From Mycobacterium sp. 852002-51961_SCH5331710 (GTDB lineage Bacteria > Actinomycetota > Actinomycetes > Mycobacteriales > Mycobacteriaceae), in contig NZ_LZSQ01000078.1 in the NCBI RefSeq assembly GCF_001665535.1, positions 1-33,795 of the forward strand: a stretch of DNA of 33,795 nucleotides. Reading direction: 5' to 3'. Position numbers and translations under genes: made by a program. The stretch's first letter is position 1. Each line of letters begins with the position of its first letter. The notes beneath the pieces were generated by a model. It saw nothing but the letters and a program-made list of their open reading frames with translations, was not told where the DNA came from and made no database searches. Positions 15,208 to 23,795 of the stretch are shown here, piece after piece.

Positions 15208-18102
15208 ATGACCAGCATCCAACCAGGACGCACCGCGCCCGACGCGCCGGTCGCCGGGCGGTCGCGCATTGCACACGCGATTCGGGTGCTCTCGGTGCCG
15301 ATCATCATCGGTTGGATCGTGCTGACCGCGGTGACGAACGTGTTCGTCCCGTCGCTGGAGAAGGTCGGCGAGGCGAACACCGTCTCGATGAACGCCCATG
15401 ACGCTCCGGCCTTCATCGCGATGCAGCGCGTCGGCGCGAACTTCAAGGAGTTCGACTCCGACAGCAACGCGATGGTGATCCTGGAGGGTGACAAGCCGCT
15501 GGGCGCCGACGCGCACCATTACTACGACGAACTGATCAAGCGATTCCGCGCCGACCCCGACCACATCGAGCACGTCGCCGACTTCTGGAGCGATCCGCTG
15601 ACCGCGGCCGGGGCGCAGAGCGCCGACGGCAAGTCCGCATACGTCCAGATCTATCTGCGCGGCAACATCGGCGAGACGATCGCCAACGAGTCGATCCAGG
15701 CGGTGCGCGACATCATCGCGGAAACGCCCGCGCCGCAGGGCGTCAAGGCCTACGTGACCGGTGGAGCTGCGCTGAATGCCGACCAGCGCGTTGCCGGTGA
15801 CAAGGGGGCCGCGAAGGCGACCATCGCCACGCTGATAGTCATCGCGGTGATGCTGCTGTTCGTCTACCGCTCGATCGCCACGATGGTGCTGATCCTGTTG
15901 ATGGTGTTCGTCGAGCTCGGCGCCTCTCGCGGCATCGTCGCGTTTCTTGGCAACACCGGGTTCATCGGGCTATCGACCTTCGCCACCAGTCTGCTCACCC
16001 TGATCGCGATCGCGGCGGGCACCGACTACGCGATCTTTCTCATCGGGCGGTACCAAGAGGCGCGGCAACTCGGTGAGGACAAGGAAACCGCGTACTACAC
16101 GATGTTCCACGGCACCGCCCACGTGGTGCTGGGCTCGGGGCTCACCATTGCCGGTGCGCTGCTGTGCTTGAAGTTCACCCGCTTGCCGTGGTTCCAGACC
16201 ATGGCGGTGCCCTGCGCGGTGGGCATTCTCGTCGCCGTGATCGCCGCACTGACGCTGGGGCCCGCGGTCACCGTTGTCGGCAGCCGCTTCGGACTGTTCG
16301 AGCCGAAGCGCCCCATCAACTCCCGCGGTTGGCGGCGGGTGGGTGTCGTCGTGGTGCGGTGGCCCGGACCCGTTCTCGTGGCCACGTGCGCCCTTTCGCT
16401 GGTGGGCCTCCTGGCGCTCAACGGATACAAGGTCGACTACGACGGGCGCCACTTCCTCCCGGCCGACACCCCGGCGAACATCGGATACGACGTCGCCGAC
16501 CGGCATTTCGACGCCGCCCGGATGAACCCCGAACTGCTGATGGTCGAAAGCGACCACGATCTGCGCAACTCGGCCGACTTTTTGGTGATCGACAAGATCG
16601 CCAAGGGCATCTTCCATGCACCGGGCATCGCGCGGGTGCAGACCATCACCCGGCCGCAGGGTAAGCCGATCGAGCACACGACGATTCCGTTCCTGCTCAG
16701 CATGCAGGGCACCACGAACCAGCTGAACCAGAAGTACCAGCAGGACCGGATGGCCGACATGCTGGTCCAGGCCGACGAGATGCAGACGACCATCGACCAG
16801 ATGGAAAAGATGGCCAGCCTGATGCAGCAGATGGCCGACACCACCCACAGCATGGTCCAGAAGACCAAGAACATGACGGTCGACATCGCCGAAATCCGGG
16901 ACCACATCTCCGATTTCGATGACTTCTTCCGTCCCGTCCGGAGTTACTTCTACTGGGAACCGCACTGCTTCAACATCCCGGTCTGCTGGTCGCTGCGCTC
17001 GATCTTCGACACCCTCGACGGGATCGACACGCTGACCGATGACATCCAGCACCTGGTACCGGATCTCGAACACCTCGACAGCCTGATGCCGCAATTGATC
17101 CTGCTGCTGCCTCAGCAGATCGAGACCATGAAGACGATGAAGACCATGATGCTGACCATGCACTCCTCGCAGAAGGGGTTGCAGGATCAGATGGCCGCAA
17201 TGCAGGAGAACTCGCACGCGATGGGGGACGCGTTCGACGAGTCGATGAACGACGACTCGTTCTACCTGCCGCCAGAGGCGTTCGACAACAAAGACTTTCA
17301 GCGCGGCATGGACAACTTCATCTCACCCGATGGCAAGTCGGTGCGCTTCATCATCGAGCACGAGGGTGACCCGGCCACCCCGGAGGGCATCGACCACATC
17401 GACGCGATCAAGCTCGCGGCCAAGGAGGCCATCAAGGGCACTCCGCTGGAGGGCTCCACGATCTACCTCGGCGGGACCGCCGCGACCTACAAAGACATGC
17501 GCGACGGGTCCAACTACGACCTCCTGATCGCCGGAATGTCCGCAGCGGCTTTGATTTTCATCATCATGCTGATCATCACCCGGGCCGTGGTGGCGGCGGC
17601 GGTTATCGTCGGAACGGTGCTGCTGTCGCTGGGCACGTCGTTCGGCTTGTCCGTGCTGGTGTGGCAGCACCTGCTGGGCATCCGCCTGCACTGGATCGTG
17701 CTGGTGATGTCGGTGATCCTGCTGTTGGCCGTCGGCTCGGACTACAACCTGCTACTCGTGTCTCGGTTCAAAGAGGAACTGCACCACGGTTTCAAGGTCG
17801 CGATCATCCGGGCGATGGCCGGTTCGGGCAAGGTGGTCACGTCGGCGGGCCTGGTGTTCGCCGCGACGATGGCCTCGTTCGTGGTCGGCGATCTGCGCAG
17901 CATCGCCCAGGTCGGCAGCACGATCGCGTTGGGCCTGTTGTTCGACACCCTCGTCGTACGGGCGTTCATGACACCGTCCATCGCGGCACTGCTCGGCCGG
18001 TGGTTCTGGTGGCCGCAGCGGGTGCCCACGCCCGCGTCGAGGCGCAGGATGGCCGCGGTGTTCCCCGAGCGGGCGGCCGCCTCGACCGACCCCGCCGAAT
18101 GA
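15208..18102 (+). CDS. MmpL family RND transporter, MmpL4/5-like
   Basis: At 964 residues this is a full-length MmpL. TM1 is at about 26-47. A periplasmic domain follows to about 200, then a membrane bundle with the proton-relay motif GTDYAIF (271-277). A second periplasmic domain (about 410-760) holds a long Met/Gln-rich coiled coil (about 505-690) broken by a YFYWEPHC segment. The second bundle has GSDYNLLL (843-850). The coiled coil and WEPHC segment match the MmpL4/MmpL5 branch, which exports siderophores and drugs with small MmpS partners. No mmpS gene is adjacent and no regulator lies beside it. GAGGGG precedes the ATG by 9 bases. Proton-driven lipid or siderophore export is inferred from family. 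Confidence 0.92.
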   Translation: MTSIQPGRTAPDAPVAGRSRIAHAIRVLSVPIIIGWIVLTAVTNVFVPSLEKVGEANTVSMNAHDAPAFIAMQRVGANFKEFDSDSNAMVILEGDKPLGADAHHYYDELIKRFRADPDHIEHVADFWSDPLTAAGAQSADGKSAYVQIYLRGNIGETIANESIQAVRDIIAETPAPQGVKAYVTGGAALNADQRVAGDKGAAKATIATLIVIAVMLLFVYRSIATMVLILLMVFVELGASRGIVAFLGNTGFIGLSTFATSLLTLIAIAAGTDYAIFLIGRYQEARQLGEDKETAYYTMFHGTAHVVLGSGLTIAGALLCLKFTRLPWFQTMAVPCAVGILVAVIAALTLGPAVTVVGSRFGLFEPKRPINSRGWRRVGVVVVRWPGPVLVATCALSLVGLLALNGYKVDYDGRHFLPADTPANIGYDVADRHFDAARMNPELLMVESDHDLRNSADFLVIDKIAKGIFHAPGIARVQTITRPQGKPIEHTTIPFLLSMQGTTNQLNQKYQQDRMADMLVQADEMQTTIDQMEKMASLMQQMADTTHSMVQKTKNMTVDIAEIRDHISDFDDFFRPVRSYFYWEPHCFNIPVCWSLRSIFDTLDGIDTLTDDIQHLVPDLEHLDSLMPQLILLLPQQIETMKTMKTMMLTMHSSQKGLQDQMAAMQENSHAMGDAFDESMNDDSFYLPPEAFDNKDFQRGMDNFISPDGKSVRFIIEHEGDPATPEGIDHIDAIKLAAKEAIKGTPLEGSTIYLGGTAATYKDMRDGSNYDLLIAGMSAAALIFIIMLIITRAVVAAAVIVGTVLLSLGTSFGLSVLVWQHLLGIRLHWIVLVMSVILLLAVGSDYNLLLVSRFKEELHHGFKVAIIRAMAGSGKVVTSAGLVFAATMASFVVGDLRSIAQVGSTIALGLLFDTLVVRAFMTPSIAALLGRWFWWPQRVPTPASRRRMAAVFPERAAASTDPAE

Positions 18103-18171
18103 GGCGCGACCGGCCGGTGCCGAGCTTCTAGAACGGACTCCAACCGACGTCTGCGGTGCGATGATGGGTAG

Positions 18172-18855
18172 ATGGGGAACCCGGACCTGGCGGACAGCCC
18201 ACTGCCGTCGGCCTCGGCCTGGGCGATCGCGGACCGCAACGTCGGAACCTTCCGATTCTGGTTCGTGGGGCAGCGCTGGGAATGGTCCGACGAGGTCGCC
18301 CGGATGCACGGGTACGAACCCGGCACCGTGGTCCCGACGACCGAGCTGCTGCTGTCGCACAAGCATCCCGACGACCGTCAGCATGTGCAGGACCTACTGG
18401 ACCATGCCCTACACCTGGGAGGCTCGTTCTCGAGTCGGCACCGGTTCATCGACACGGCGGGCAAGGTGCACACCGTCATCGTGCTCGGCGACCGGATGCT
18501 CGACGACACCGGCGCCCTCGTCGGCACCGAGGGCTACTACATCGACCTGACCGACACGTTCGCCCAGACCCGCCGCCAGGCGTTGAGCGACTCGCTGCCG
18601 GAGCTGTTCGAGGCCCGTGCCGCGATCGAGCAGGCCAAGGGCGCGCTGATGCTCGTCTACCGGATCGACGCCGAGGCGGCGTTCGAGTTGCTGATGTGGC
18701 GCTCCCAGCACACCAACACCAAACTGCGCGCGCTCGCGTCCCAGATCGTCGCCGAGTTGAACACGATCGATCCGCAGCGTGACGATCTGCGCAGGCAGTT
18801 CGATCATCTGTTGCTCACCGCGCACACCCGCGTCGCCGCCGACCGCGACGAGTAG
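18172..18855 (+). CDS. PAS-ANTAR domain protein
   Basis: This 227-residue soluble protein has a PAS-type sensor domain (about 24-128; FRFWFVGQRWEWSDEVARMHGY, then a YYIDLTD strand) and an ANTAR RNA-binding domain (about 138-200; ARAAIEQAKGALMLVYRIDAEAAFELLMWRS). ANTAR proteins bind paired hexaloop hairpins in leader RNAs and prevent early termination when activated. The input is unknown. It lies 69 bp after mmpL and 94 bp before the first STAS gene, on the same strand as the phosphorelay/partner-switching module, so it may be another output or input arm of it. No obvious ANTAR target hairpin pair was found nearby. The start ATG has only a weak ribosome binding site. Confidence 0.87.
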   Translation: MGNPDLADSPLPSASAWAIADRNVGTFRFWFVGQRWEWSDEVARMHGYEPGTVVPTTELLLSHKHPDDRQHVQDLLDHALHLGGSFSSRHRFIDTAGKVHTVIVLGDRMLDDTGALVGTEGYYIDLTDTFAQTRRQALSDSLPELFEARAAIEQAKGALMLVYRIDAEAAFELLMWRSQHTNTKLRALASQIVAELNTIDPQRDDLRRQFDHLLLTAHTRVAADRDE

Positions 18856-18949
18856 GCGAGCGAGGGCCGTGCGTGCGAGTCGTAACTGAAGTCGACCCAG
18901 CCGGGGTATCACCACCCCATGTCGATTCAGATGCGCGGGTTCCTGACGG

Positions 18950-19309
18950 GTGCATGACGTGGCGCCGCTGGAGGTGACCCAAGACGTGCGCGCCGGCGCG
19001 GTGGTGGTGTCGGTGACGGGGGAGATCGACTCGAACACTGTCGGGTCGCTGCAACCGCGCCTCGACCGCGCCGTGGAGGCCGCCGGCGAACATTCCGCGA
19101 AGGTGCTGATCGTCGAATTGTCCCGGGTCAGCTACTTCGGCAGCGCGGGGTTGAACGCTCTGCTCGAGTGCTACGAGAAAGGATCGGCCGCAGGGGTTTC
19201 GGTGCGGGTGGTGGCCGCCAACCCCGAGGTGGTGCGGCCCATCGAGATCACCAAGCTCGACAAGGTCCTGCGGCCCTACGGGACCGTGGCTGACGCGGTC
19301 GACGGATGA
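18950..19309 (+). CDS. STAS domain anti-sigma factor antagonist (first)
   Basis: This protein of about 119 residues is a single STAS domain: strand VVVSVTGEIDSNTV (about 18-31), strand AKVLIVELSRVSYFGSAGLNALL (50-72) and a final helix. Such proteins free sigma factors by binding RsbW-like anti-sigma kinases, and are switched off by serine phosphorylation. The usual Asp-Ser-(Ser/Thr)-Gly site reads Gly64-Ser65-Ala66-Gly67, so a serine remains but the aspartate is lost. The start is uncertain: GTG at 18950 or GTG at 18959, neither with a strong ribosome binding site. Its stop overlaps the next start as ATGA, so it is made together with the large kinase/phosphatase, its likely partner. Confidence 0.86.
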   Translation: MHDVAPLEVTQDVRAGAVVVSVTGEIDSNTVGSLQPRLDRAVEAAGEHSAKVLIVELSRVSYFGSAGLNALLECYEKGSAAGVSVRVVAANPEVVRPIEITKLDKVLRPYGTVADAVDG

Positions 19310-22300
19310 GCAGCCCGGACGGGCCGGCGGATCGGCTGACCAAGGTGTTCGACGCGGACGGCGAGGTCGGGCCCGATCTCGCTGGCGTCCGGTGGGCCGA
19401 AACGCCGCTGGGACCACCCGAGGGCTGGCCGCAGAGCCTGCGCACCGCGGTGAGCATCCTGCTGTCGTCGCGCTTCCCGATGTGGATGGCGTGGGGACCC
19501 GATCTGACGTTCTTCTGCAACGCCGCCTACCGGCGGGACACGTTGGGCCGCAAGTATCCCTGGGCGCTGGGCCGCCCGGCTCGCGAGGTGTGGGCCGAGA
19601 TCTGGCCCGACATCGGGCCGCGCATCGATCGCGTGCTCTCCACCGGACAGGCCACGTGGGATGCGGCGCTGCTGCTGTTCCTCGAACGCTCCGGATATCA
19701 GGAGGAGACGTACCACACCTTCTCCTACAGTCCTCTTCGTGACGACGACGGAGAGGTCGTCGGCATGCTGTGCGTGGTCAGCGAGGACACCCAACAGGTG
19801 ATCAGCGAGCGTCAGATGGCGACGCTGCGCGACCTCGGATCGGACCCCAGCGTGGTGCGCACCGAGGAAGAGATCATGGGGTTCGCCGAACGCCAACTCG
19901 GCCACAACCTGCGCGACCTCCCGTTCACGCTGACCTATCTGTTCGACGACGACGGCGGTGCGCGCCTGGCCGGGGCGACGGGAATCGCGGCCGGGCACGC
20001 GATCGCGCCGTCACGCGTGGGCGCAGGCGACGACGGCGGCTGGCCGCTGGAACAACCCGCGCGCGGTGAGACGACGGTCGTGGCCCTCGACGCCGACCGG
20101 CATGCGGACCTACCGACCGGGCAGTGGCGTGCGCCACCTACCCGTGCCCTCGTCGTTCCGCTGCAGCAGCAGGGCGGTTCTCCGATCGGATTCCTGGTCG
20201 CCGCGCTCAATCGGTACCGACCCTTGGACGACACCTACCGCGGCTTCGTGACGCTGGTGGCCGGGCACATCGCCGCGGGCATCGGCAGCGCGCGCAACTA
20301 TCAGGCACAGCAGCAGCGCGCGGAGGAGCTCGCCGAGCTGGACCGCGCCAAGACGACGTTCTTCTCCAACATCAGCCACGAGTTCCGCACCCCGTTGACG
20401 TTGATCCTCGATCCGGTCGCCGAGCTGCGCACCCGCAGCCAGAACCTCGACGACCGGGCCCGCGAGGAACTGGACATCGTGTGGCGCAACGGATTACGCC
20501 TGGCGAAGTTGGTCAACACGCTGCTCGACTTCTCGCGCATCGAGGCGGGCCGCATGCAGGCCAACTTCGCCCCCGTCGACCTGGGCGCGGTGACCGCAGA
20601 ACTCGCCAGCGTCTTCCGGTCGGCCATCGAGCGCGCCGGCCTCACGTTCACCGTCGACTGTGCCTCTCTCGACGAGAGCGTCTACCTCGACCGCGACATG
20701 TGGGAGAAGGTCATCTTCAACCTGCTGTCGAACGCGCTGAAATTCACGTTCACCGGCGGTATTTCGGTCGGAGTCGCCCGCGACGGCGCCGAAGCCGTGG
20801 TGACCGTCTCCGACACCGGCGTCGGGGTGCCGGCCGCGGAGACGCCGCGGTTGTTCGAGAGGTTCCACCGCATCGAGAACGTCCGGGCGCGGTCCAACGA
20901 AGGCAGCGGTATCGGACTTGCACTGGTCAAGGAGTTGATCGAACTCCACGGCGGGCACATCACCGCCGCGAGCACCGAGGGCGCCGGCACCACCTTCACG
21001 ATTCGCCTGCCCTTCGGCGCCGCGCACCTGCCTGCCGACGCCATCGCCCCGGCGACCGACGAGCGGACCGCGGCCGGCGGTGCCGAGCCGTACCTCGAGG
21101 AGGCGCTGCGATGGCTGCCCGGTCGCGGCGACGTGCCGGCGCGCGGCGCGCCGTCGGCGGTACCGGGCGCGGCGACGTCGACATTTCCGGGCACTACGCC
21201 GCGCGTTCTGATCGCCGACGACAACGCCGACATGCGCGACTACGTCGCCCGGATGCTGCGCAACGACGGCTATCTCGTCGATGCGGTCACCGACGGACAA
21301 CTGGCGTTGGATGCGGCACGCACGGACCTGCCGGACTTGGTGATCAGCGACGTCATGATGCCGCAACTCGACGGGCTTGCGCTCGTCGCCGCGCTGCGGT
21401 CGGACCCCCGCACCGCGGCGATACCGGTGCTGCTGCTGTCGGCGCGCGCCGGGCAGGAAGCCGCCATCGAGGGCCTACAGGCCGGCGCTGACGACTATCT
21501 CGTCAAGCCGTTCGCCGCGGCGGAACTGCTCGCCCGCGTCCGCGCGAACGTCAAACTGGCGCGGCTGCGCAATCACCACGCACGTTGGCGCACCGCGCTG
21601 ATCGACTCTCTGCAGGAAGCGTTCTTCGTCGCCGACGACCGCGGCGCGGTGATCGAGATCAACGCCGCGTTCACCGACATATTGGGGTTCGGCGTCGAGG
21701 GGCTGCCGTATGAACCGGTGCAGCCGTGGTGGCCGACATCGGAGTCGGATCCCGAAGCGTACCGCCAGGCCGACCAGCTGTTGGCGCGGATTCTGAGCGA
21801 ACCCCATGGCAGGCATACGGTTCCGGTCACCCACCGCGACGGGCACCGGCTCTGGGTGACGCTCACCTACAACCAGATCGAGGAGATCGACACCGGCAGG
21901 CCCGTGATGGTCGGCACCTTCCGCGACGTCACCGCCGAGCACTACACGGTGCAGCGGGAGGCCGCCCTGGCGGCACTCAATCAGCAACTCGCTCAGGCGG
22001 ATACGCTCGACGACGCGGTACGCGCGGCCGCCGACGTCCTGCGCGGTGTTTGGCGGGCGCACCGTGTACTGGCCGTCACCTTTCCGGTCGAGGACGCGGA
22101 GACGGCGCTCGAACCGACGGCCCTGGTCTGTTCAGGCGAGCCTGCGCACTGGCGCGACCTGCCTGCGGCCACGAAGCGTGCGGTCACCTCTCTGCGTTTC
22201 GCCGATTCACTCGTGGCCGATTCGCCCGAAACGGGGTCCGCACGCATCGCCCTGCAGCATCCACGAGGGGTGCTCGTCGTCTACCTCGAGCTGCCGGAGC

Positions 22301-23469
22301 GCCGCCCGTTCACGCCAGAGGACCAGACGCTGCTGGCGGTGTTGGCCGGTCGGCTGGGCCAAGGCCTGCAGCGTGTCCATCAACTCGACCAGCAGCGCGA
22401 AACCGCACTGGCGCTTCAACATGCGATCCTCGGCCCGACCGTGTCGAGCGGGTTCGCCGTGCGCTACCAGCCGGCCACGCGCCCGCTGCAGGTCGGCGGT
22501 GACTGGTACGACGTCGTCGACCTCGACGACGGCCGCATCGCGCTGGTCGTCGGCGATTGCGTGGGCCACGGCCTGACGGCGGCGACGGTGATGGGTCAGC
22601 TGCGAAGCGCCTGTCGCGCGCTGCTGCTCGAACACCCGGGCCCGGCGGCGGCGCTGACCGCGCTGGATCGGTTCGCCGCCCGCCTGCCCGGCGCGCGGTG
22701 CACAACGGCCTTCTGTGCGGTGCTCAACCCGGACACCGGTGAGCTGTTGTACTCCAGCGCCGGTCACCCGCCGCCGGTCATGGTGCTGCCCGACGGCTCG
22801 ACCCGACTGCTCGACGATGCGTCGGTCACCCCGCTGGGGTTGTCGTTCGACCACATCCGTCCGGAGGGCCGTCAGGTGATGCCGCCCCGTGCGACGTTGT
22901 TGCTCTACACCGACGGCCTGGTCGAGCGTCGGCGCGAGTCCCTGGACAGGGGCATCCGCAGGGCCGCCGGTGTGCTCGAAAGCCATTCCGCCACACCGCT
23001 CGACGACCTGGCCGACGAGATCATGGCCCGGCTGACACCCAACTACGGATATCAAGACGACGTCGCGCTCATGCTGTACCGCCAACCGGCGCCGCTGGAG
23101 ATCGAGTTCAGCGCCGACCCCGGCGAACTGGCCGGCACACGCAGCGCGCTGCGCAGCTGGCTGGTCCGTGCGGGGGTGGACCCGCATCAGACGCTCGACG
23201 TCCTGATCGCAGCGGGGGAGGCGCTCGCCAACGCCATCGAACACGGCCACCGTGACCGCCCCGGCGGCACCGTTCGGCTGTGCGCGACCGTGCTGGCCGA
23301 CCGGCTCCACCTGACCATCGCCGACACCGGGGTGTGGAAGGTCCCACACGCCGATCCGGCCTCACACCGCGGCCGGGGGATCGCCTTGATGCGGGCACTG
23401 ATGCAGGACGTCTCGATCGAGACGGGCGATGCGGGTACGACGATCGACATGCACGCGAGGATCGCCTGA
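19306..23469 (+). CDS. Hybrid histidine kinase / response regulator / PP2C phosphatase / RsbW-like ATPase fusion
   Basis: This 1387-residue protein has no membrane segment. Domains in order: PAS-like (about 45-165), GAF (about 185-330), HisKA with His358 in SHEFRTP, HATPase (N476, DTGVG 503-507, GSGIGLAL 533-540), receiver (phosphoacceptor Asp682, Lys734), PAS (about 760-875), GAF-like (about 885-1020), SpoIIE/RsbU-type PP2C (GGDWYD 1064-1069, GDCVGHG 1083-1089, YTDGLVE 1201-1207, DD 1251-1252), and a C-terminal RsbW-like HATPase (E1305 and N1309 in EALANAIEHGH, DTGVWK 1340-1345, GRGIAL 1356-1361). It thus pairs a His-Asp relay with a phosphatase and a kinase acting oppositely on STAS proteins. 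All key residues seen appear intact. It overlaps both flanking STAS genes. Confidence 0.9.
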   Translation: MSSPDGPADRLTKVFDADGEVGPDLAGVRWAETPLGPPEGWPQSLRTAVSILLSSRFPMWMAWGPDLTFFCNAAYRRDTLGRKYPWALGRPAREVWAEIWPDIGPRIDRVLSTGQATWDAALLLFLERSGYQEETYHTFSYSPLRDDDGEVVGMLCVVSEDTQQVISERQMATLRDLGSDPSVVRTEEEIMGFAERQLGHNLRDLPFTLTYLFDDDGGARLAGATGIAAGHAIAPSRVGAGDDGGWPLEQPARGETTVVALDADRHADLPTGQWRAPPTRALVVPLQQQGGSPIGFLVAALNRYRPLDDTYRGFVTLVAGHIAAGIGSARNYQAQQQRAEELAELDRAKTTFFSNISHEFRTPLTLILDPVAELRTRSQNLDDRAREELDIVWRNGLRLAKLVNTLLDFSRIEAGRMQANFAPVDLGAVTAELASVFRSAIERAGLTFTVDCASLDESVYLDRDMWEKVIFNLLSNALKFTFTGGISVGVARDGAEAVVTVSDTGVGVPAAETPRLFERFHRIENVRARSNEGSGIGLALVKELIELHGGHITAASTEGAGTTFTIRLPFGAAHLPADAIAPATDERTAAGGAEPYLEEALRWLPGRGDVPARGAPSAVPGAATSTFPGTTPRVLIADDNADMRDYVARMLRNDGYLVDAVTDGQLALDAARTDLPDLVISDVMMPQLDGLALVAALRSDPRTAAIPVLLLSARAGQEAAIEGLQAGADDYLVKPFAAAELLARVRANVKLARLRNHHARWRTALIDSLQEAFFVADDRGAVIEINAAFTDILGFGVEGLPYEPVQPWWPTSESDPEAYRQADQLLARILSEPHGRHTVPVTHRDGHRLWVTLTYNQIEEIDTGRPVMVGTFRDVTAEHYTVQREAALAALNQQLAQADTLDDAVRAAADVLRGVWRAHRVLAVTFPVEDAETALEPTALVCSGEPAHWRDLPAATKRAVTSLRFADSLVADSPETGSARIALQHPRGVLVVYLELPERRPFTPEDQTLLAVLAGRLGQGLQRVHQLDQQRETALALQHAILGPTVSSGFAVRYQPATRPLQVGGDWYDVVDLDDGRIALVVGDCVGHGLTAATVMGQLRSACRALLLEHPGPAAALTALDRFAARLPGARCTTAFCAVLNPDTGELLYSSAGHPPPVMVLPDGSTRLLDDASVTPLGLSFDHIRPEGRQVMPPRATLLLYTDGLVERRRESLDRGIRRAAGVLESHSATPLDDLADEIMARLTPNYGYQDDVALMLYRQPAPLEIEFSADPGELAGTRSALRSWLVRAGVDPHQTLDVLIAAGEALANAIEHGHRDRPGGTVRLCATVLADRLHLTIADTGVWKVPHADPASHRGRGIALMRALMQDVSIETGDAGTTIDMHARIA

Positions 23470-23789
23470 TGCCCACACCTGTCGAAGTGCGCACCGATCG
23501 GCGCGGCGACGGCACGGTGGTGCTGAGCGTCACCGGCGAACTCGATCTGAGCAACGTCGAGGCGTTTAGCAACGCCATCGCCGCCGCGCTGAGCAGGCAC
23601 GGTCAAGAAGCGGGGCGGTTGGCGGTCGACCTGGCCGCCGTCGAGTACCTCGACAGCGCGGCGATCAATGCGCTGTTCGACCACGCCGCACAGATCCGCA
23701 GGATCGTCGCCAATCCGATACTGATGTCGGTGCTGACGATCAGCGGGTTGACATCGGTGGTCGAAGTTGCTGCAGCAGAAGCGGACTGA
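23469..23789 (+). CDS. STAS domain anti-sigma factor antagonist (second)
   Basis: This 106-residue STAS protein shows VVLSVTGELDLSNV (17-30) and LAVDLAAVEYLDSAAINALF (51-70). Asp62-Ser63-Ala64 occupies the phosphorylation motif, so the aspartate kept here is the one missing from the first STAS protein. The glycine that usually follows is Ala65. The ATG overlaps the TGA of the kinase/phosphatase gene by one base (TGATG), so translation is coupled. An in-frame extension upstream to 23280 would lie inside that gene and is not used. It is a likely substrate of the PP2C and RsbW-like domains encoded just upstream. It ends 6 bp from the convergent DUF4185 gene. Confidence 0.87.
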   Translation: MPTPVEVRTDRRGDGTVVLSVTGELDLSNVEAFSNAIAAALSRHGQEAGRLAVDLAAVEYLDSAAINALFDHAAQIRRIVANPILMSVLTISGLTSVVEVAAAEAD

Positions 23790-23795
23790 CGCCCG

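Noticed and set aside
15333..15348. Palindrome GACGAACGTGTTCGTC, similar to a KstR-type core
   Set aside because: It lies inside the mmpL coding sequence, over codons for Thr-Asn-Val-Phe-Val, and is explained by codon use.
15970..17217. Minus-strand open frame of 415 codons within mmpL
   Set aside because: It is His/Gln/Arg-rich shadow sequence opposite a clear MmpL protein.
18904..18909. GGGTAT before the first STAS gene as a SigF -10 box
   Set aside because: No GTTT at the right distance; only a GTAA 18 bases upstream.
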